Shown here: in pieces, positions 59,708 to 64,000 of the stretch
Position numbering within the stretch: position 1 is the stretch's first letter
How the letters are laid out: each line of letters begins with the position of its first letter
Origin: Streptococcus equinus ATCC 9812
Lineage (GTDB): Bacteria; Bacillota; Bacilli; Lactobacillales; Streptococcaceae
Assembly: GCF_000187265.1 (NCBI RefSeq)
Contig: NZ_GL698431.1
Coordinates: 1-64,000 of the forward strand
Length of the DNA: 64,000 nucleotides
Reading direction: 5' to 3'
Position numbers and translations under genes: made by a program
Notes under the pieces: model-generated
The model's input: only the letters and a program-made list of their open reading frames with translations
The model's database searches: none
Told to the model about the DNA's origin: nothing

Positions 59708-61339
59708 TTAAATTTGATTTTCAATAACTTTTTCGACCAAGTTTAAAGCGTGGTCGGTGATGCGTGTACATGGTGTAATAAGATCGATAAAGTTAATACC
59801 AGCAAGCGGTGTACATTCACCATTGTTCATACGTTTAATGTGATTTTTGCGGATGCGACGTTCCAAATGCGCAATTTCTTTATGACGTTCAACCAACTCT
59901 CCTGCCAATTCAAGGTCATTATCAATGATAACTTTCAATGAATCCAAAATCATACGATGTGTTTCATGATAAAGTTTATCGATTTCTTGAACAGCTGATC
60001 GTGAGAAGGTAATATCTTTTGAAATATTATGTTCCATCAAGTGAACTAGGCTAATACTGTGATCTCCAATACGTTCTAAATCACGTGATGAATCTAAAAT
60101 ACTTGATAAAATTTCACTTTCGTGCTGATTCAATTGTTCACTTGAAATATCAATTAAGTATTTTGTCAATTCTTCATCGACATTATTAATTGTATCCTCA
60201 AATTTTTGCGTTTTATCAGCATATTTTTCATTACATGTTTCAACAAATAAGAATGCTGCTTCAAAAGCTTGCGTTGCAAAAGCACCCAAGTGAATCAATT
60301 GCTTTTTAGCGTTACCAAGGGCAATAGCTGGCGCTTGTTTAAGAATGATCCTATCGAGGTAAATAGCTTTGTATTTAACAGCTTCATCTTCACCAGGAAT
60401 TAATTTTGTCACAACAAATGCCAAAGTTCCGATAAATGGGAAGAGCAAAATGGTATTTGTAATATTAAAAGTACCATGTGCAAAGGCAACTGTCATGGCT
60501 GGTGTTAAATTGAAATGAACTTCCATCCACTGCATTAAGCTAGTAAATGGCACCAATAGAACCATAAAGAGCACTGTTCCAACAACGTTGAAAAGAACGT
60601 GAACTCCAGCCACTCGTTTTGCTGCGATGTTAGAACCAATCGCTGCAAGCACGGCTGTGATACAAGTACCGATATTACTTCCCAAAAGGATTGGAATTGC
60701 CCCTTGAAGATCAAGTAAATGACCAGCATACAATCCTTGTAAAATACCAATGATTGCTGCTGATGATTGGATAAGCATAGTTAAGCCAGTCCCAATCAAA
60801 ACACCCATAATTGGTTTGTCACCTAAGGTTGCTAAATAATCCTGAAAGGCTGGAACAGATTTTAATGGAGCCATCGCATCACCCATAATGTTTAGTGAGA
60901 AGAAAATTCCTCCAACACCAAAAATGATACGTCCGATATTGTTTAAACGTCGATTTGACGTAAAGAACAACAAAGCAGCACCGATAAAAATCATCGGAAG
61001 GGCATAATCACCCAAATTAAAACCAATCAGAAAAGACGTAACAGTCGTCCCGATATTGGCACCCATGACAATACCAATCGCTTGTCTCAAGTTTAAAAGT
61101 CCTGCTGATACCAAACCAACAGTAATAACTGTTACCCCTGAACTTGATTGGATTAGAGCTGACATGGCTAAACCAACAAGAATTCCTAAGAAAGGATTAC
61201 TTGTATATTTGTCGATATAAAAACGAAGTCTGTCTCCCGCTGCTTGTTGCAGACCGTCTCCCATGTATTTAATACTAAAGAGAAAGAGTCCTAGACCTCC
61301 AAAAAAACCAAAAGCAATTTCTTGCCAATTTACTGACAC
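59708..61339 (-). CDS. Na/Pi cotransporter family protein with PhoU-like domain
   Basis: A 543-residue protein with two inverted PNaS repeats in the membrane part (about 1-310), each carrying the QSSS motif: ALIQSSSGVTVITVG and MLIQSSAAIIGI. A cytoplasmic PhoU-like helical domain follows (about 340-540: EVDEELTKYLIDISSEQLNQ, SSRDLERIGDHSISLVHLM, ITPCTRITDHALNLVEK). Homologues couple sodium to phosphate movement; bacterial YjbB types have been linked to phosphate export. Direction cannot be read here. Monocistronic. Confidence 0.9.
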   Translation of the reverse strand: MSVNWQEIAFGFFGGLGLFLFSIKYMGDGLQQAAGDRLRFYIDKYTSNPFLGILVGLAMSALIQSSSGVTVITVGLVSAGLLNLRQAIGIVMGANIGTTVTSFLIGFNLGDYALPMIFIGAALLFFTSNRRLNNIGRIIFGVGGIFFSLNIMGDAMAPLKSVPAFQDYLATLGDKPIMGVLIGTGLTMLIQSSAAIIGILQGLYAGHLLDLQGAIPILLGSNIGTCITAVLAAIGSNIAAKRVAGVHVLFNVVGTVLFMVLLVPFTSLMQWMEVHFNLTPAMTVAFAHGTFNITNTILLFPFIGTLAFVVTKLIPGEDEAVKYKAIYLDRIILKQAPAIALGNAKKQLIHLGAFATQAFEAAFLFVETCNEKYADKTQKFEDTINNVDEELTKYLIDISSEQLNQHESEILSSILDSSRDLERIGDHSISLVHLMEHNISKDITFSRSAVQEIDKLYHETHRMILDSLKVIIDNDLELAGELVERHKEIAHLERRIRKNHIKRMNNGECTPLAGINFIDLITPCTRITDHALNLVEKVIENQI

Positions 61340-61700
61340 AGTCTTGTCCTCAAATACTATAATTTTACCGAGAAAAAACCCGATATTTCCATTTTAATGT
61401 ATTCAACGTAAACAGACAAGTATTTTTTAAAGCTTTTTTCTAAATTGATAACGTTTTGAAATAATATCACTCCTCTAAGAAAGCTAGTCCTAAATTATTT
61501 TTCAAATTTTTTATAAGCTTAAATGATGAAAAACTAAAAATTCGAGGAGTTTTTAGAAAAAAGATTAACGTGCTGCCATTTATATGTTATAATATGAAAA
61601 GACGCTGTGTTTCAATAAATACTACTAATCTAGTCTACTTTTCAGTGTGATGCGACTTCATCATCACATAATATTAAATAATTTTAAAAAAGGAGCTCTC
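61340..61700. other. 361-bp intergenic region with a promoter for the downstream gene
   Basis: A divergent control region. On the plus strand TTAACG (61565-61570), 17-bp spacer and extended -10 TGTTATAAT (61585-61593) make a promoter for the gene at 61701, with a leader of about 100 nt holding a small hairpin GTGATG/CATCAC (about 61648-61668). The first about 200 bp are AT-rich with no gene that I can support. Confidence 0.55.
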
Positions 61701-62312
61701 GTGAAAGCAACAAAAAGTGAAGTTACTTATTTTATTTTAAGTATTATTTTAATTGCCTTAGCAGGCGGAATTTACTTTGTCTTTGGTAATACACATACAA
61801 GCACATCAAGTTCACAACCTAAAACATCAATTAGCTCATCTTCTAACCAAGCAGATTTAGAAGCTAATGCACAAGCTCTCCTAGCTGAAGCTCAAGCTAA
61901 TCCTTCAGCCGAAGCCATTTCTAGTGCACAAGATGCTATTAACAAACTTTCTGATGAAGCTAAAAAGACTGATTTGCAATCACAATTAGATGCTGTTTCT
62001 GCAGAGCTTACTAATAGAAATAACGCAGAATCTGCTGTCGCAACTGCAGAATCTGAACAAACAAGCCAGAATGTTGATGCAGCCCAAGCTGCAATCGACG
62101 CCGTAGGTGACCAAGCAACTAAAGATCAGCTTCAAGCACGTCTTGATGCTGTTTCTAATGCTATTGCAGCTGCTGTTAACAAAACTGAAGATACAACAGT
62201 AGCATCAGATAGCTCAGACAACTCTGACAGTTCTACTATTAATCCAAATGACACAACTCAAACTCCTTCTTCAGTTGTAACCGATGGTAATTACACTTAT
62301 GACAGCTATTAA
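61701..62312 (+). CDS. Membrane-anchored helical-repeat protein of unknown function
   Basis: A 203-residue protein with one N-terminal hydrophobic helix (YFILSIILIALAGGIYFVF, about 10-28), no lipobox and no LPxTG, so probably anchored by an uncleaved signal with the rest outside. A Ser/Thr linker is followed by two tandem helical modules of about 38 residues (KKTDLQSQLDAVSAEL and TKDQLQARLDAVSNAI end them), then a Ser/Asp/Thr-rich tail. The modules resemble the alpha-helical repeats often annotated as Cry1A-like domain in Firmicute surface proteins, a weak match by eye. GTG start with AAGGAG upstream is chosen over ATG 61647, which has none. Its stop overlaps the next ATG. Confidence 0.75.
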   Translation: MKATKSEVTYFILSIILIALAGGIYFVFGNTHTSTSSSQPKTSISSSSNQADLEANAQALLAEAQANPSAEAISSAQDAINKLSDEAKKTDLQSQLDAVSAELTNRNNAESAVATAESEQTSQNVDAAQAAIDAVGDQATKDQLQARLDAVSNAIAAAVNKTEDTTVASDSSDNSDSSTINPNDTTQTPSSVVTDGNYTYDSY

Positions 62313-62827
62313 TGATGTCAATCGGATTTATTTTTTCTGCGATTGGTGCGACATGTTTAGCAGCCGCATCTTTTGCTAAAACTAAAAAACATATGTTAAT
62401 GTGGCAATTGTCGGATTACTTCTTCACGATGATTGCTAATTTTTTACTTGGCGGCTACACAGGAGCCATTTCTATTAGTGTATCGATAATTCGTAATACA
62501 CTCATGATTAAAAATTGGGATTCAATCTATTCAACCATTCTTTTGGTGATAATACAGGTTTCAGCTGGAACTTACTTTAATAACCTTGGCTTAATTGGAT
62601 TGCTTCCATTAATTTCCTCAGTATCTTATACTATCGTTTCTTTTGCAACTGATAAAGTGCAATGGCTCCGCTGGGTTACTGTTGAAAATATGATACTTTG
62701 GGCATTTTATGACTTCACTATCAAAGCATCCCCTGCTTTAATCATGGATGTATTTATTACAATCACCACATTGATTGCTATTGCTAAATACAGTTCCTTT
62801 AATCAAACGAAAAAAGAGCATGAGTGA
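62312..62827 (+). CDS. YgjV family membrane protein
   Basis: A 171-residue protein with about five hydrophobic helices matching the Imp-YgjV family (GFIFSAIGATCLAAASFAKTKKHMLMWQL, IRNTLMIKN and the C-terminal helix). The function of this family is unknown in any organism. Its ATG overlaps the stop of the upstream repeat-protein gene by one base, so the two are translated together and probably co-localise at the membrane. A strong bidirectional terminator follows. Confidence 0.8.
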   Translation: MMSIGFIFSAIGATCLAAASFAKTKKHMLMWQLSDYFFTMIANFLLGGYTGAISISVSIIRNTLMIKNWDSIYSTILLVIIQVSAGTYFNNLGLIGLLPLISSVSYTIVSFATDKVQWLRWVTVENMILWAFYDFTIKASPALIMDVFITITTLIAIAKYSSFNQTKKEHE

Positions 62828-62842
62828 TACTCATGCTCTTTT
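62812..62842. terminator. Bidirectional terminator between ygjV-like and degV-like genes
   Basis: AAAAGAGCATGAGT (62812-62825), loop GAT, ACTCATGCTCTTTT (62829-62842), flanked by A and T tracts; its left arm overlaps the last codons of the YgjV-family gene. Confidence 0.9.
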
Positions 62843-62850
62843 ATATTGAC

Positions 62851-63696
62851 TTACACTGTTTCGTACCCTAATAAAATACCACCGTCTTCTCCATAGAAAC
62901 TACATAAACCTGATGCAGGTACGCATGTGACATCAGCTTGTGGGTATTTTTCTTTAATTTTTTCAGTCAATTGCTGACATGCTTTTTCATTATTGGCATG
63001 AGCAATCATAACTTTACCACCTTGATAGCCTTCTTTAAGCATTTCATCGATAGTTATTTGAACAGCTTTTTTCTGTCCACGCACCTTATGAAGGAGTTCC
63101 AACTTACCTTCGTCGCTTGCTTTACCGACCATACGAATGTTCAAAAGTCCAACAACTTTCCCGACAAGTTTACTCAAGCGACCATTTTTAACAAGATTAT
63201 CAATACGAGCAAGGACAAAAAGGAGTCTTGTTTTAGCTTGGTAAGCTGTAATTGCCTCAACTACTTCGTCAAAACTTAGTCCTTTTGCAATCAAGCGGCT
63301 CAATTCAAGAACAATCAAATCGATTTCACCTCCTGCTGACAAAGAATCAATAATGTGAACATTCACATTTGGGTGTTCTTCTAAAAGCATATGTTTTGCA
63401 ACTTGGGCACTATTTTGGCTTCCTGAAAGATTACCAGTGATTGTAATAGCAATAACATTTTCAGCACCTTGATAGGCTTGTAAGAAAGCATCTGGGCTTG
63501 GGCAACTTGATTTTGATAAAACTGGGCTTTCGTACATCTTTTTCATCATATTAGCAACATCTAAGCCTTCATCATCTACAAAGATTTCTGAACCGATTTG
63601 AATTGTAAGTGGGACATTTTTGTATTCGACGTGTTCAGCAAGTCCTTCAATTTGTCGAATATCACATCCAGAATCTGCAACAATTTTCCAACTCAT
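62851..63696 (-). CDS. DegV family fatty-acid-binding protein (FakB type)
   Basis: A 281-residue DegV protein. FakB members present a fatty acid to the FakA kinase for activation before phospholipid synthesis. Visible are KIVADSGCDI, SKSSCPSPDAFLQAY (TSxPSP-type fatty-acid carboxyl site), TITGNLSGSQNSA and NVHIIDSLSAGGEIDLIV (family IDS motif). ATG at 63696 follows GGAGGATATAG; the frame could begin at 63711, but that lies before the ribosome site. Which FakB paralogue (saturated or unsaturated acid) cannot be told. It is divergent from a TetR gene that may regulate it. Confidence 0.9.
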   Translation of the reverse strand: MSWKIVADSGCDIRQIEGLAEHVEYKNVPLTIQIGSEIFVDDEGLDVANMMKKMYESPVLSKSSCPSPDAFLQAYQGAENVIAITITGNLSGSQNSAQVAKHMLLEEHPNVNVHIIDSLSAGGEIDLIVLELSRLIAKGLSFDEVVEAITAYQAKTRLLFVLARIDNLVKNGRLSKLVGKVVGLLNIRMVGKASDEGKLELLHKVRGQKKAVQITIDEMLKEGYQGGKVMIAHANNEKACQQLTEKIKEKYPQADVTCVPASGLCSFYGEDGGILLGYETV

Positions 63697-63828
63697 ATCT
63701 ATATCCTCCAATCCATTGAGATTAAAATTTATTTGACAAACAAAGTATTTTCACCTAAAATTATATCATTAATGCCCTTACATTAGCCACTAAAAACAAT
63801 CAGATGTCACAAGTACGAGGTTTTTGTC

Positions 63829-64000
63829 ATGACGGAAAAGACAATTTCAAAAAATTCCTTGCAAAATTTAAAAGTTTCAAATAAGGAATCACGAAAATTG
63901 ACTCGTGAGTCCCTTGAAGCGGCACTCTTGCTACTTCTTGAAAAGAAAACCTTGGACCAAATTACTATCTCAGAACTCGTTGCCAAAGCTGGAGTCTCAC
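63829..64000 (+). CDS. TetR/AcrR family regulator, N-terminus only (runs off the window)
   Basis: Fifty-seven codons are visible from ATG at 63829: a charged leader, then LTRESLEAALLLLLEKKTLDQITISELVAKAGVS, the first part of a TetR helix-turn-helix (helix 1 and the ITISELVAKAGVS recognition segment). The frame is open at the window edge. It is divergent from the DegV gene across about 130 bp, a layout in which TetR often controls its neighbour. Start is uncertain, since no strong ribosome site is seen. Confidence 0.75.
   Translation, partial: MTEKTISKNSLQNLKVSNKESRKLTRESLEAALLLLLEKKTLDQITISELVAKAGVS

Overview
The window is a low-GC Firmicute chromosome segment and almost certainly a Streptococcus. 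The evidence is gene order: comFC-comFA-yigZ-cysK; gmk-rpoZ-priA-fmt-rsmB-phpP-stkP-liaFSR; mapZ-rlmL-like-rnpB-gpsB-ypsA/recU-pbp1a; rsmH-ftsL-pbp2X-mraY; and the streptococcal HAD-cyclophilin fusion. The proteins look closest to the bovis/equinus group (S. gallolyticus, S. macedonicus, S. infantarius type), but that species-level placement is an impression from memory, not a computed result. No rRNA, tRNA, CRISPR array or prophage was seen.

Layout. 0.1-0.9 kb: a shrunken, internally deleted IS3-family element. 0.9-5.3 kb: hpf, the late competence pair comFA/comFC behind a ComX-type box, yigZ and cysK. 5.3-20 kb: a minus-strand block with an S1-domain regulator, the HAD-cyclophilin fusion, the LiaFSR envelope-stress system, the StkP/PhpP Ser/Thr kinase-phosphatase pair, rsmB, fmt, priA, rpoZ, gmk and RNase Y. 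20-21.4 kb: luxS and an acetoin/diacetyl reductase. 21.5-28.9 kb: a division and cell-wall block (mapZ, rRNA methyltransferase, RNase P RNA, gpsB, ypsA, then divergent recU-pbp1a). 28.9-36.8 kb: pepC, the NAD salvage pair pncB-nadE, trxB and a polar amino-acid ABC importer. 36.9-43.0 kb: the DEAD-box helicase cshB and the rsmH-ftsL-pbp2X-mraY wall/division operon. 43.1-45.2 kb: proBA.

45.3-49.7 kb is a beta-glucoside locus in which all three genes are broken: bglA has two frameshifts, the RpiR-type regulator a nonsense codon plus a frameshift, and the EIIBCA permease a frameshift. 49.8-52.5 kb holds an ABC exporter preceded by a small protein resembling bacteriocin immunity proteins. 52.6-58.4 kb holds transketolase, a DUF896 protein and glyQS under a T-box. 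58.4-61.3 kb holds nagA, with a promoter carrying NagR-type and CcpA-type sites, and a Na/Pi symporter. 61.7-64 kb holds a secreted or anchored helical-repeat protein, a YgjV-family membrane protein, a DegV/FakB lipid-binding protein and the start of a TetR regulator.

Much of the window is concerned with the cell envelope. StkP/PhpP and LiaFSR sense and signal; MapZ, GpsB, PBP1a, PBP2X, FtsL and MraY build the septum. StkP and PBP1a both carry extracellular Ser/Glu/Thr tandem-repeat tails. The most noteworthy observations are the coordinated decay of the beta-glucoside locus with its surviving operator repeats, three genes whose promoters abut the start codon (candidate leaderless mRNAs: comFA, rsmH, proB), the orphan immunity-exporter cassette, and the repeat tails. 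No clearly new multi-gene defence or biosynthetic system was found.
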